From: Symbiodinium natans
Lineage: Eukaryota; Sar; Dinophyceae; Suessiales; Symbiodiniaceae
DNA length: 64,000 nt
Reading direction: 5' to 3'
Assembly (NCBI GenBank): GCA_905221605.1
Contig: CAJNDS010002768.1
Coordinates: forward strand, 201,501-265,500
Shown: one piece after another, positions 22,619 through 34,000 of the stretch
Layout: each line of letters starts with the position of its first letter
Position numbering within the stretch: the first letter of the stretch is position 1
Notes under the pieces: generated by a model
What the model was told of the DNA's origin: nothing
What the model saw: the letters and a program-made list of their open reading frames with translations, nothing else
The model's database searches: none
Program-made: the position numbers and the translations under genes

Positions 22619-23730
22619 CACACGCCTCCAGCAGGTCCTGCAACTGCCGTGACAACTCACCCTTGTGGTTGATGATGACCTTCGGGTGCAGGGCTTACAG
22701 GGGTACGGTCTCTTATAGGGTGATGTTTTCATTGCTAGTTATTTATTGTGATGGGTTTTTCCTTCGGAGGTCGGGTATTTCGGAAGTAGGGTTTTGAGGA
22801 GATGGATTTTGTTTAAGGATTTCCGGCGCTTGGGGCTTTTGGGTTTACAGACGTTGTAGGGCTTTATTGGGGTTACAAGACTTCTAGGGCGGAGGGATGT
22901 CCAGGGTTCAGGGTTTAGGGTTGAGGGCAAGACTGTGCTTTTCCGAGGGCTGCCTCCCCTGAAGGTCGTGAGGGTTAGGGCGGCTACTTGCTTGGGGTTC
23001 AGGGTGTAGGGTTTAGGGCCAGCTGTATGGACTTAAACAAGGTAAGCGGATCTTCCTACAAGATCAGGAAGCCACAAACCCTAAACCCTAAAGCCTAAAC
23101 CCTAAACCCTAAGCCCTAAACCCTAAACCCTAAACCCTACACCCTAAACCCTAAACCCTAAGCAAAAAATACTCTTGAGGACTTTGGCTCTCCAATCCTC
23201 AATCGGGCTCTCGAATCTTCTACGAAGAAGCTGATCCCTACACTCCTTCAACCCCAAACCACACTGGCTATCGACAGTTCACTACTGTTTGCTTAAGAAT
23301 CGCCACAAAAATAGTAAACAAATCTTCCCTTTAAGGGCAATGCAGGGGTTACATGTTTTGGGGGCAGGGTTCTTAAGTATACAAGCTACCCCTAAACCCT
23401 AAACCCTAAACCCCAAACCCTAAACCCCAAACCCTAAACCCCAAACCCTCAACCCTAAACCCTAAGCCCTAGTTACAGACTTCCGGTGAGCTTTCAGAGT
23501 CCCTGAGGCTCTGACCAGGTGGGAGCAGGCCATGGCCATCAAGGCAAGCTGGGCGTCGAAGATGCCTCCGCCCTCGGCCTGCGCAAGGACACGCGTGGGA
23601 TCACAGGGTTTAGGGTTTAGGGTTTGGGGTTTGGGGTTTAGGGTTTAGGGTCCATGTGCCAGATACTTTTGCTCAAAAGGGGCTACATAGCAGGAAGCTT
23701 GGCGCCCAAAGACAGTTCCTTGTACCCCAC
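22616..23730 (-). CDS. Candidate multi-exon minus-strand gene, unidentified
   Basis: Minus-strand exon candidates in order: 23730-23650 (VQGTVFGRQASCYVAPFEQK), 23607-23472 (DPTRVLAQAEGGGIFDAQLA then LMAMACSHLVRASG), 23255-23163 (LKECRDQLLRRRFESPIEDW then RAKVLKSIFC), about 22965-22925 (DLQGRQPSEKHSLA) and 22692-22616 (LHPKVIINHKGELSRQLQDL). Each is open throughout, exon-sized, and bounded by heptamer arrays. Two are strongly amphipathic. The 23.2 kb island is open on plus as well, so strand rests on agreement between neighbours. No conserved domain recognised. Confidence 0.45.
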
Positions 23731-23767
23731 ATACACCCTATAGGCCCTGAAGCCTAATCCTACGCGC

Positions 23768-24199
23768 GTGGTTCACCATGGTACGGATGCCAAAAGAAGC
23801 GACCAAAGGCCGTGCTTCAGCATCAAACTACAGGCCAGGAGACTGCTTCTTAGCCTTCCAGACCCGCCCACAGATGGTGACTCTTCTATATCACGGTCGC
23901 TTTTGGGGTACCCGAAACAAGAGGGGCGGCCTCAGAATAAGGACAGCAAAATAAGGGAAAACAGTTTAGAGAAGCGACCATATGAAGTCTGCGCCGTAGC
24001 AACCACAAGGGCCTCGGGGGCCTGTAGGCGCATGAGGGACGATCCTGCAGGTTTTTCTACAGCACCCCATGTCAGGTGTGTCGCGCTGACGTCTGGGCAA
24101 CGGCGTGCTGTGCAGCCACAGGTGGCGCACGGGCAAAGCACTTGGCGGTTCGCGCAGGTAGAACCGGGGGTAATTAACTTGGGTTGTAGCTGGGCTTAG
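23768..24199 (+). CDS. Hypothetical 143-codon open reading frame
   Basis: The longest uninterrupted frame in the left half that is not repeat-derived: ATG at 23768, TAG at 24197. It is rich in Arg, Ser and Pro, with no recognised domain, signal peptide or membrane segment. A 69-codon frame is open on the opposite strand at 23932-24141. It may be an exon, two exons with a short intron, or chance in a GC-rich island. Confidence 0.25.
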   Translation: MVHHGTDAKRSDQRPCFSIKLQARRLLLSLPDPPTDGDSSISRSLLGYPKQEGRPQNKDSKIRENSLEKRPYEVCAVATTRASGACRRMRDDPAGFSTAPHVRCVALTSGQRRAVQPQVAHGQSTWRFAQVEPGVINLGCSWA

Positions 24200-24387
24200 C
24201 TCTATTTAGGTCAATTACAGACAACCCTACTTACAACTACCCATGAACCTTCAAGCATACCTTTGACGCTGTGTGATTAGGTCACCTGAGCCGCACAGTA
24301 CAGGTGCTGAAGTGTGTCACGCCCACACAATGAGGGTTTAGGGTTTAGGGTTTAGGGTTTAGGGTTTGGGGTTTGGGGTTTGGGGTT

Positions 24388-24531
24388 ACACCTTGGCTTT
24401 GCGTGTTGTTGATGTCTCGGTCGGCAATAGCCGGACAAGCAAACGCAGTGCCGAAACCCTAAAACACCATCCTGCGGGCGAGAATGCCGCCGATCCAGCA
24501 GTTGAGATGCTACAAAAACATGCGACCTGCA
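24388..24531 (+). CDS. Candidate exon, unidentified
   Basis: Forty-eight open codons on plus (TLALRVVDVSVGNSRTSKRS ... DPAVEMLQKHATC) ending at CTGCAG|TTTAGGG. The antisense frame is also open but has poorer composition. Repeat blocks flank both ends. Confidence 0.3.
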
Positions 24532-25174
24532 GTTTAGGGTTTAGGGCTTAGGGCTTTGGGTGTAAGACAAAGTAGTCTCAGTGCATTTGAGGGGCTGGGT
24601 TTATACTGTAAGGCTTAGGGTTGAGATTTCGGCTTATAAGTAACCTAGACGCCTAAACCCTGAACAGGATTCCTCCATGACTGTGTGCGATAAGAGGCTT
24701 TAAGGTCTGGTTGGGCTTGGCAATGGGAGCCGGGGCATGCAGATCCCTCAAGCCCCCAACCCTAAACCATGAACGCCGCCTCAACTCTCCACCCTCAACC
24801 CCCAGCCCTCAACCCTCAACCCTCCACCCTAAACCCTAAACCCTAAACCCTAAACCCTAAACCCTAAACCCTCAACCCTCAACCCTCAACCCTGAACGAA
24901 CCTCGAGGCTCATCAAACCCTCTGTGTCCAAGATGAGCAACCTGGCCGCTGAAGTCTCGGAGATATTTCGTGGGGAGGGTTTCGAGTTTAGGGTTTAGGG
25001 GTCTGGGGATTTCTTGGGTTTAGGGGATTTTGGGTTTGGGGTTGTTAGGGTTGCTAGGGTAGGGTTTCACCTACCGCTAAACCCTACACTTAGGCCCCGG
25101 GATTTTGGAGGTAGAATCGGAGACCTTGACACTCCTGGGTGTATACAACAACATTCAGCTTGTATGTAAGACGG

Positions 25175-25640
25175 CGCTCCACGAAAGTGCGGCCAAAAGA
25201 CGCCTGGCTGCAAAGGTGCGTCCATAGGGTTGACATCCACTGAGGGTATCGCTTTTGCGGTTCGCTTTGCCGGAGTTCGCTCGTGGCACGGTCGACTGTG
25301 CATTCTGACGCTCAGCCCAGAGTCGCTGTCCAACCCACGGCACTGGCACAGGCACAACTCCGCATCTTCAGTTGCGCCGGATCGCTGTGGGACCTGGTAA
25401 GGCTACCCATGCAGTGTGCCTTCATGCCACATTCCCGCAGATTTAGGGTTTAGGGAATCCTAAACCCTAAACCCTCAACCCTAACCCTAAACCCCTAACC
25501 CTAAACCCTAAACCCGAAACCCTTGTTGCGCAGGAGAGGCCTCTCTTGCACACTGCCTTCAGAACTCGAGGGCTGGAAATTCAAGAGCAGCGCTTCCACA
25601 AAGTGTGTACTAGCTCAATTCCTTCTATGCATCTGTGGGG
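25175..25640. other. Coding-like region, strand unresolved
   Basis: Plus readings with good splice signals: LVCKTALHESAAKRRLAAK (acceptor ATTCAG|, donor AAG|GTGCGT), then 25239-25398 EGIAFAVRFAGVRSWHGRLC then ILTLSPESLSNPRHWHRHN (donor TGG|GTAAGG), then 25530-25638. The minus strand is equally open (RLWAERQNAQSTVPRANSGK). About 0.45 kb with almost no heptamers. A real gene segment is likely; its direction is not certain. Confidence 0.4.
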
Positions 25641-25669
25641 TTTAAAACAGAATTTGGGGTACACCCAAG

Positions 25670-25742
25670 ATAGACCTCCCAAATAGTGGGATTTCCGAAT
25701 ATATAAGGACCCCAATAAACTATCCCTAGTTTCGGAAAACTT
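25670..25742. mobile_element. Element family E copy 1
   Basis: AATAGTGGGATTTCCGAATA ... AAGGACCCCAATAAACTATC ... AGTTTCGGAAA matches 51085-51150 (AATAGTAGGATTCCC ... GAACCCCAATAAGGTACC ... AATTTCGGAAA). A dispersed short non-coding element. Confidence 0.65.
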
Positions 25743-26749
25743 CCTGAACTCCGGACTGGGAGTTCCGTGCTTTACGGTCTCTTGCCTCGAGGTTCTGGGT
25801 CTGGGGGACCCCTGACCCCAAACCCGAAACCCCAAACCCTAGAGCCTGAGCAACCGTGCCTCGCGATTCTGGGTCGGGGGCCCAAAAACCCGAAACCCTA
25901 AACCTCAAACCCTAAACCCTAAACCCTAAACCCTAAACCTCAAACCCTAAACCCTACAGCCTGAGCCCCGAAGGCCTGAACCCCGACTACACTGTGAGGC
26001 AAGATCCTTCGAAGCCTAGAACACCAAAAAAATCACAAACCCAAAGCCCAAAGAGACCTTGCAGGGGTTCAGGGTTTAGAGTAGACCCCGAATCCCCAAA
26101 CCCCTAACCCTCAACCCCAAACCCCTGAAACCCCAAACCCCTGAAACCCCAAATCACTGAAGCCCCAAACCCCTGAAGCCAACCACTGAAACCCCTAAAC
26201 CCGAAGCCCTAAGCCCTAAACCCTACGACTCCAAAGACAGGGCAGGCAGGGCGTCCTTTCCTCGCACTCCATGAGGCTGCAGTAGAGCCCTGGCATGGGA
26301 CGATGTAACTATGTACCCCGTAGATTAGGGTTAGGGTTTAGGGTTTAGGGTTTAGGGTTTAGGGTTTAGGGTTTAGGCTTTAGGGATATATATCCTATAC
26401 AGCTCAAGGGCCTATGCCTCAGATCCCTGTAAAGGAGGTAAGGGACCATGCTAAAGGCACATGCAAATACCCTTAGATTAAATATCCCTAAACCCTAAAC
26501 CCTACACCCTAAATCACCCTAAACCCTAAACCCTAAACCCTATACCCTCTACAACCCAAAGGGCCCCATACTTCTGCTAAAGGCGGTAGGGTTTAGCTGC
26601 CCGCCACCTAGACATGGAGCTCGGCTTGAGGACTTTGAAGGTGCAAGGGTGGACAGGGTTTAGGGTTTAGGGTTTAGGGTTTAGGGTTTAGGGTTTAGGG
26701 TTTAGGGTTTAGGGTTTAGGGTTTAAGGCTTAAGCCCGTGGCCTCGCGT

Positions 26750-27019
26750 GCAGCGGCCAGCTGAGGTCGCGAAACCGCATCCGAAGAGGAAGTTCATCAA
26801 GGTGCTCTTGGCCTCTGAGACTGAAATTTTGGCTTAGGGCGTGGGGTTTAGGGTTTAGGGTTTAGGGTTTAGGGTTTAGGGTTTACCTGAACCTAAATCG
26901 ATTAGGGGGAACAGTTGAGGTCGCATCCACTGAGAGAAGTGCCGAGGATTGGATGCCGATGACGGAAATCACGAAGAGCTCACGGCCCATCTCTGCGCCG
27001 AGCTCCTTTTCGGGGGCGG
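26750..27019 (+). CDS. Two candidate plus-strand exons
   Basis: 26750-26826 follows acceptor GCGTGCAG| and reads QRPAEVAKPHPKRKFIKVLL then ASETEILA. 26914-27019 lies between GTTGAG|GTCG and GGGCGG|GTGGGT and reads VASTERSAEDWMPMTEITKS. Heptamers separate them. Frames suit an exon pair but no family is recognised. Confidence 0.3.
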
Positions 27020-27029
27020 GTGGGTGCCA

Positions 27030-28660
27030 GAACGGTTCAGGGTTTAGGGTTCGAGGTGTAGGGATTCAACCCGAGCCCTAAACCGTAAAACCTAAACCCT
27101 AAACGATAAACCCCTAAGCCTAAGCCAGGGTTGAGGGTTCAAGAATTAGGGTCCCACCCTCGGCTCACCTCCAGTGCGTCTTCAGGGCTTCAGGAGAGGG
27201 TTCTCGGCGCACGTGGGATTCTAACCCACCTTAAGAACCCCAAGCCTGCTTTTTTGCAGGCTCTTGTTCTAGAACCTGTTTTGTGCTGCTTAGGTAAGCT
27301 ACAAAAAGGTAGGTTTTGGGCTTTGGGTTCCTAAGGTAGGGTAGGCTTGCCCAGGGCTAGCAGCAAACCAAGATGGTATTCGAACCTACGCTCCTTAGAA
27401 CGGACTACGCGAGTGTAGCTACGTGCAGCTGCCAGAAAGGCAAGTATAGGATTGGGCTTGAAACTTGCAAACCGCCATGGGTTTGGGACTGCGGGGGCGC
27501 GAAGCTCTACGTGTGCTGTGTGCTGGGTTTGTCAACGAGGCATGGGGTGATATTCTAGTCTAGGGTTCCCCGTGTAGGTACTTCATGCAATGGGGCTGGC
27601 CAGAACATGTGTCCCCAAAAGTGAGCTTAAAACATCCTCACCTGCAGGTAGGATCATGGGGTTCAGACGCGGATCCCCAAAGATGTACCCCCAAGAGCTC
27701 CCCCTTACCATGCTCCTAATACTGGCCCTTATAATTCATCCCCTTAAGGATCTGCAGAAAGGGTCCCTAAACCCCTGGGTCCAACTTCGGGGTCCAAGGT
27801 AGAGTCGCGTGGTAGCAGCGCCCTATCGGCTTCGAGACACACCCGAAACCCTAAACCCTAAACCCTAAACCCTAAACCCTAAACCCTAAACCCTAAACCC
27901 TAAACCCTTGGGGGGGTCAAAACGACAAAGGCCCCAAGCTATGACAAACTTCAAGCCGGGTCCTTCAGCACCTCGACCAAGAAAGGCCCGGCGCCTCAAA
28001 ACACGGATGAGTTTAGGGTTGAGGGTTAGGGTTTAGGGTTTAGGGTTTAGGGTTTAGGGGTTAGGGTTTAGGGTTTAGGGTTTAGGGTTTAGGGTTTAGG
28101 GTTTAGGGTTTAGGGTTTAGGGTTTAGGGTTTAGGGTTTAGGGTTCAGTGTTCAGGGTTCAGGGTCCAGGCCCCGCGTTTCCTGCGGCCGGTCAAGTTTC
28201 AAGCTTGCAACTCTGGACCCAAGAGTCACCTGGGAACAAAAAGGGTTTAGGGTTGAGGGTTTGGGGTTCAGGGTTTGGGGTTTAGGGTTTGGGGTTTAGG
28301 GTTTAGGGTTCACCCATTTTTGTCTTAAAGGGGGTTATAAGGGTAACCTACAGCCTCAAAAAAGGGAGGACGGGCACACACTGGGTCCTCGACCTCCAGC
28401 ACCCCGCAACATGTCTGAGCCAAAGCCCGGCACAGGGAAGAAGAGGCCGAACCTCTGAGCCCCTAAACCCTAAACCCTAAACCCTAAACCCTAAACCCCA
28501 AACCCTAAACCCTAAACCCCAAAACCCCAAAACCCCAAAACCCCGAAACCCCGAAAACCTAAACCGAGCCCGAAGCTAAAGCCACGAAACTCCCTACACT
28601 GCCCAAAACCCGCGAAGACCTTTCCTCCCAAAAGCCGCAAGCCTCTAAACTCCTAACACC
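27030..28660. other. Spacer with arrays and unassigned open frames
   Basis: 27130-27800 is unique and open in pieces on plus, with no recognisable protein. 27839-27907 and 28016-28145 are long CCCTAAA and TTTAGGG arrays. 28390-28460 carries a short plus frame beginning MSEPKPGTGKKRPNL. GTGGGATTCTAACCCAC near 27217 resembles a tRNA T-arm but no cloverleaf could be built. Confidence 0.4.
28228..28388. mobile_element. Element family B copy with internal heptamers
   Basis: CACCTGGGAACAAAAAGGG ... (heptamers) ... CACCCATTTTTGTCTTAAAG ... GGGGGTTATAAGGGTAACCT ... AAAAAAGGGAGGACGGGC ... CTGGGTCCT: the family B pattern with a TTTAGGG/TTTGGGG array inside. Confidence 0.65.
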
Positions 28661-28869
28661 TAAACTGAGTGAGCCCGGGGCCGTCGAGCAGGGCGAACGC
28701 GCCGAAGCCGGCAGGCGAGGCAGCTCCGGAGCCAGAAGCCCTCCGGCGGGCGACGGAGCTCCAGTCCCGCAGGCAGCTGCGGGCTGCGCGGTGGACCAGG
28801 CAGGTCGCTGGCGAGAAACCCGTCAGGTCGCCCTAGAATAAGATACCCCAAACCTTCGGGTAAAACATG

Positions 28870-29060
28870 GCAACCTGGCGCCTGGCTGGCCCTGGCCCTC
28901 TGGTCCTGGCCCTGCTCTGGTGGCCCGGGCCCTGGCCCTGGCCCCTGGCCCTGGCTCCTGGCCCTGGCCCTGGCCCTGGTCCTGGTTCTGACCCCTGACC
29001 CTGCCCTGACCCTGCCCTGGCCCTGGCCATGGCCCCTGGCCCTGGCCTTGGCTGTCCCCA
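28870..29060. repeat. GGCCCT hexamer-rich repeat
   Basis: Degenerate tandem CTGGCC/GGCCCT hexamers. It produces Arg-Ala-Arg-Ala and Gly-Gln-Gly-Gln frames on minus that are open in all three phases, so they are repeat artefacts. Confidence 0.9.
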
Positions 29061-29064
29061 GCCA

Positions 29065-29645
29065 GGACGCAGCATGCAAGGGCGAAGGCGGCAGCCAGCC
29101 AAACCTTCGGGTTTTTAACTCTTAGAAAAACTTGCTGGGAGGCTGTGGCCCCCTGCCTGGGACTGGATCTCCTGCTTGCCGGAAACCTTTGGCCTGAACC
29201 CTGCCTGAAAAGCAGGCCTTGGCCTGAGGTGCCTGGCCCTTTCAAGCAAGGGATCCAGATCCCCAACAGGACGCAGCATCAGCAAGGGCGAAGGCGGCAG
29301 CCAGCCCCAAGCCCAAACCTTTGGGTTTTTGACTTTTAAAAAGACTCACAAGGCCACCACGACTTCAACAAGGTCCAGCTGCAGCATCAGCGAAAGCGAA
29401 GGCAGCAGCAACCGCCCATCCACCCCTTTGACTTCAGGCGCGAAGGCGGCAGCCAGCCCAATCCCAAACCTCTGACTTTTTGGCCCTCCCAGAAGCCCTC
29501 GAATGATGCAAACCTCTGATTTCCCGCCCTTCCAAGCAAGTTTCCCAAATCCCCGCCCAACACGCAGCATCAGAGGGCGAAGGCGGCAGCCAACCCCAAG
29601 CCCAAACCTCTGACTTTTGGCTCTCCCAGCAGCCCTCGACTGATA
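29065..29645. repeat. Tandem units with GGGCGAAGGCGGCAGCCAGC core
   Basis: The core CGCAGCATCAGCAAGGGCGA then AGGCGGCAGCCAGCCCCAAG occurs at about 29067, 29270, 29383, 29438 and 29562, each followed by CCAAACCTYTGACTTTTGG-type sequence. Spacing is irregular (55-200 bp). Confidence 0.75.
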
Positions 29646-29939
29646 GACATCTCCCTTGCAATGCGTAGGGGCTGCGAGCTTCAGGGTAGTTGATCTGCAT
29701 CGATGCCGAGCTTCTAAACCCAACCAATAGACAAGAGAAAACTAACAAAAGCACGATCAGAGTTCAAAAGAACCCTAAACCCGTAGAGGTTAAGGCGAGG
29801 GTGGAGCGCCAGCGGGGGTGGGCTTATGCAAATCGGGGCGCGCGCCTGGGTGCTTTCAGCACCAGCGCGCCCATTCATTGAGACACCCTAAACCCTAAAC
29901 CCTAAACCTTAAACCCTAAACCCTAAACCCTAAACCCTA

Positions 29940-30647
29940 ACCACTGGGAGAGGCACACTGCAGGGGCGACCCAAAGAGGAGCTGGACAGGGCAGTTCAGG
30001 TGCCAGGCCTTGCTCGGTTTAGGGTTTAGGGTTTAGGGTTTAGGGTTTAGGGTTTAGGGTTTAGGGTTTAGGGTTTAGGGTTTAGGGTTTGGGGTTTAGG
30101 GTTTAGGGTTTAGGGGCTCAGACTCCGCGGTGTGAGTGTTTCGGATTTACAAGGGGGTTCGCTAGGGCCTACTGGACCCCCAAACCCTAAACCCTAAACC
30201 CTAAACCCTAAACCCTAAACCCTGAATCCTGAACCCTAAACCCTAAACCCTGAACCCTGAACCCTGAACCCTGGTCCCTGAACCCTGAACCCTGATCCCT
30301 GAACCCTGAACCCTAACCCTAAACCGGATCAGGGGTTTAGAGACCCGGGTGCAGGCTTGGCCGCGGACGTCAAGGCTTCCACGCTGGACAAGGGGCGGGG
30401 GGGAGGTGTGGGGGGGGGGGGGGTGGAGGGGGGGGGGTGGGGGTGGGGGGGGGTGGGGGTGGGTGGGGGGGGGGGGCGGAAGTGGCAGAAGGTACAGCCA
30501 GCACCATGTTCCTCGGTATGCTCTGTCACCCCCCTCCCCAAAGGGAAGACTAAACCCGAAAGCCCCCCCCCGACAAAAGTCTCCGAACAGGTACCCAAAC
30601 CAGAACAACGAACGCTCTCCGGTTCTCATGCTCGTATGTTTGAGTGA
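29940..30647 (+). CDS. Candidate 3' exons of a plus-strand gene
   Basis: 29955-29999 reads GRPKEELDRAVQ between CACTGCAG|G and GTTCAG|GTGCC. A terminal open frame runs from about 30350 (after GGTGCAG|) to TGA at 30645-30647. It reads GLAADVKASTLDKG, then a Gly/Trp stretch encoded by a G-rich microsatellite (30398-30480), then RKWQKVQPAPCSSVCSVTPL. If real, the minisatellite is translated as a low-complexity linker. Minus is also open over this stretch, so the call is tentative. Confidence 0.3.
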
Positions 30648-31015
30648 TGTGGATTTAATGGGCGGTACTTGAAGCTCTGTCGTCTGTTGTTTGTCGCGAC
30701 TGCACATACTTGATGTCCTTCCCACCTGCAGACGTGTATTGTAATATACTACTTGCGTAGATATTAGCAGACGCTGCTGTGTTCGATGCTGTTGCAATGA
30801 GGTTCATCGCATCTCCGCATACACGTAGGTAAATCCCTTAGCCCTGAACCGTAAAGCCTGAACCCCAAACCCCAAAGCCTAAACCCCAAACCCTAAACCC
30901 AAAGCCTAAACCCAATACCCGAAGGCCTAAACCCTAAACCCTAAACCCTAAACTCTAAACCCTAAACCCTAAACCCTAAACCCCTACACCCCCAGACCCC
31001 TAAACCCCAAACTTC

Positions 31016-34000
31016 CTCGCCCCCTGAGCTGGGACGCGGGCCCAGTCAGCGAAGAGGTGCTTCAGCGTGGCTGGGCTCGGAACATCACTGGGACCCCGAA
31101 CTCCCAGGCCTGCAGGTAGGTTTAGGGTTTAGGGTTCAGGGTTCAGGGTTCAGGGTTTAGGGTTTAGGGTTTAGGGTTTAGGGTTTAGGGTTTAGGGTTT
31201 AGGGTTTAGGGTTTAGGGTTTAGGGTTTAGGGTTTAGGGTGTACTGGAAGGAAACACCAAAATTGTGCAAGGTGCAGGGTTTAGGGCTTCTATGAGTTCT
31301 GTAGGGTTGTATAGGGATTGGGGGGGCCCATCGTTTCCAAACCAACCAAAGGGAATCTATACCCTGAACAGCCTGAACACCCTAAACAGCCTAACTGAAC
31401 CCTGAACCTAAACTCTAAACCCTAAACAATAAACCCTAAACCCTAAACCCCCGAAGCAAGGGGGGGGGAACAAGGATACCACGGCGGTTCAGTTCTAGGA
31501 TCTCGAGCAACTTGGCAAGACCGGCTTGCGGTTTCAGGGCTTTGGTTCTTTGCGGGGCGTAAAGGCCGATGCGGCGTTTAGGGCTTAGGGTTAGGGGTTT
31601 AGGGTTTAGGGTTTCGGGTTTAGGGTTTAGGGTTTAGGGTTTCGGAGTTAGGGTTTCGGGTCTGCAGGGAGTTCAATGTCTCGAATCTCAAGGGTGCTGG
31701 CAGGAACAGGTGCGTCCGCGACGTACGGCGGCCCAAGACATAATCTGGGTACCAAACCCTAAACCCTAAACCCTAAACCCCAAACCCTAAACCCTATATA
31801 TAAACCCCAAAACCCGAAACCCTAAACCCTAAACCCTAAACCCGAGAAAACATCTCTCAAGCCCGAGGCCGAAGCACGAAACCCTGAAATCGCCATCCTA
31901 CCACCCCCAAAACACCAAGCCAAAGCCGAGATCATGAACCCAACCTCACCTGGCACATCCTCAGCCCTAAGCCCTAAGCCCTAAACCCGAAGCCCTAAAC
32001 CCGAAGCCCTAAGCTTGATGGGGGTGAGGGGGGCAGAGCCTTGCATCTCGTTAGACAGGTCACTGATGGCGGCCACCTCACGCGCGGGTTTGGGCTGGAA
32101 TGTAGGAGGTTAGGAGTTTAGGGCTTAGGGGTTTAGGGGTTTAGGGGTTAGAGTTTAGGAATTTTGGTTTAGGGTTTAGGGTTTAGGGTTTAGGGCTTGA
32201 GGTTTAGGGTTTAGGGTTCACCTACCGGGTCCTTGGCTCTTGGCCGCCCTCGGGTACAGCACAAGGGCCATCTGCCGGCAAAAGTCGCTGAGACCTCCTT
32301 CGTGTGGGATGGATCGGCTGGCGCAGATGACATCGACGTCGCATCGCGGAGGTTGCTGATCTGAAAGCTGAAACCCTAAACCCTAAACCCTACACCCTAA
32401 ACCCTAAACCCTAAACCCTCAACCCTAAACCCTAAACCCTCAACCCTAAATGCCTCTGCGCTTCTTCGACGTCTTTCAGCGTCTGCCGCAGGAGAGCCCT
32501 TGCCTGAGCGAGGTCGTCATCGAAGCATGACGTCGGCCTGGCTTGGACGCAAACACCACCCCTCCTGCACCTACAAGCTGGTTTAGGGTTTAGGGTTTAG
32601 GGCTTAGGGTTTAGGGTTTAGGGTTTAGGGAAGCGCGGAACCTCGCCTCAACCGTAAACCCTAGACAGAATCCCGAAAATTCCCAGAAAGCCCAAAGTTG
32701 AAGTCAAAAAAGAGTCTGAAGGCCCAAGCCGTCACATTTGTGAGAACCAGGCTTTCCGTTTAGGGTTTAGGAGTTAGGGTTTAGGGCTTAGGGCTTGAGG
32801 CTAAGGGTTTAAGTTTGGGGTTTAGGGCTTAGGGTTTAGGGCTTAGGGTTTGAAGGATGAGCCGGAAACATGTGAAGCAGCGCGAGCTCGGAGGACACCG
32901 CAGCAGACCGACGAACTCCAAACCCAAAAAGCTCGAACTCGAATCCCTGGAGCCTAAACCCTACACCCTAAACCCTAAACCCCTCAGAATCATAAACCCC
33001 TTAGGACTCTCTAAACTCCCTAATTTCCATGAACCCTAAGCCCTTAATGAGATTTAGCGGCAAAGCTTTCGGCTGTCAGGGGACAAGGGAGGGGTTTAGG
33101 GTTTAGGGTTTAGGGTTTAGGGTTTAGGGTTTAGGGTTTAGGGTTTAGGGTTTAGGGTTTCGGGTTTCGGGTTTAGGGTTTAGGGTTTAGGGCTTAGGGT
33201 TTAGGATTGCCAGGCTTACAGCATAAGGTTGTTTAGTGCCTGAGAGCCTTAGAGGGCGCTTATATTGCTTGCAGGAACCTCCTCCCAGAAGGTATCCAAG
33301 GTGATGTTGAGCTGCTCCAGCCCCTGGCCAATCCAAGCCCAAGAATCGTTTAGGGTTTAGGGTTTCGAGTTTACAGTGTAGGATGGGACCCCCACAAAGT
33401 CAAAACCCTAAACCCCTGATCCAAACCACCTGAAGCGCCATCTACATCCCCGAAATCTCTCGCCTACACCTGCAACTAGGAGCTGGGAATCTAACAGCTG
33501 AATCAAGGGTTTAGGGCTTAGGGTTTTCGGATTTAGGGTCTAGGATTTAGGGCTTAGGACCTAGAGGGTTTAGGACTTAGAGGGTTGAGGACTTAGGGCT
33601 CTTGGTGTTTTTCCAGAGCAAAACGGCCGTGCAAAGAAGTGACCTCGAGTTTGGACAACTGGCCGCATGAGATTGCCTGGGCCTACGCCCGCCAGAAGCC
33701 CTTAACACCAGAAACCACAGCCAGTACAGAGTGTTTAGGGTTTAGGGTTTAGGGTTGAGGGTTTAGGTTTAGGGTTTGGGGTTTCGGGTTTAGGGCTTAG
33801 GGTTTAGGGTTTAGGGCCTAAACACCGTAGATTTGGGATGTTCCCCCTTATACTAACAATCCTTCATAGCAGTATGGTCGGGAAAACTACAATCCGTATT
33901 AGGGACTCTTAGCATAAGGGGGAACATGCCAACCCTAAAACCCTGAACCCCTATATCCAAAAACCCCAGTGTTTAGGGCGGAGGGCTGCCAGGGGGGGGG

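Noticed and set aside
23025-23075. LYGLKQ on plus, a hallmark of Ty1/copia reverse transcriptase
   Set aside because: Only six residues match; the following sequence does not continue the RT motif and no other retroelement domain is nearby.
27200-27440. tRNA-like T-arms (GGGATTCTAACCC, GGTATTCGAACC)
   Set aside because: No acceptor stem, D-arm or anticodon arm could be paired around either motif.
28660-29266. Arg-Ala/Gly-Gln rich proteins on the minus strand
   Set aside because: All three frames are open through the GGCCCT hexamer repeat, so there is no evidence for translation.
30243-30797. 184-codon minus frame with His/Pro stretch
   Set aside because: Much of it reads antisense through a G-rich microsatellite and TTCAGGG repeats; a plus frame ending at 30647 is at least as plausible.
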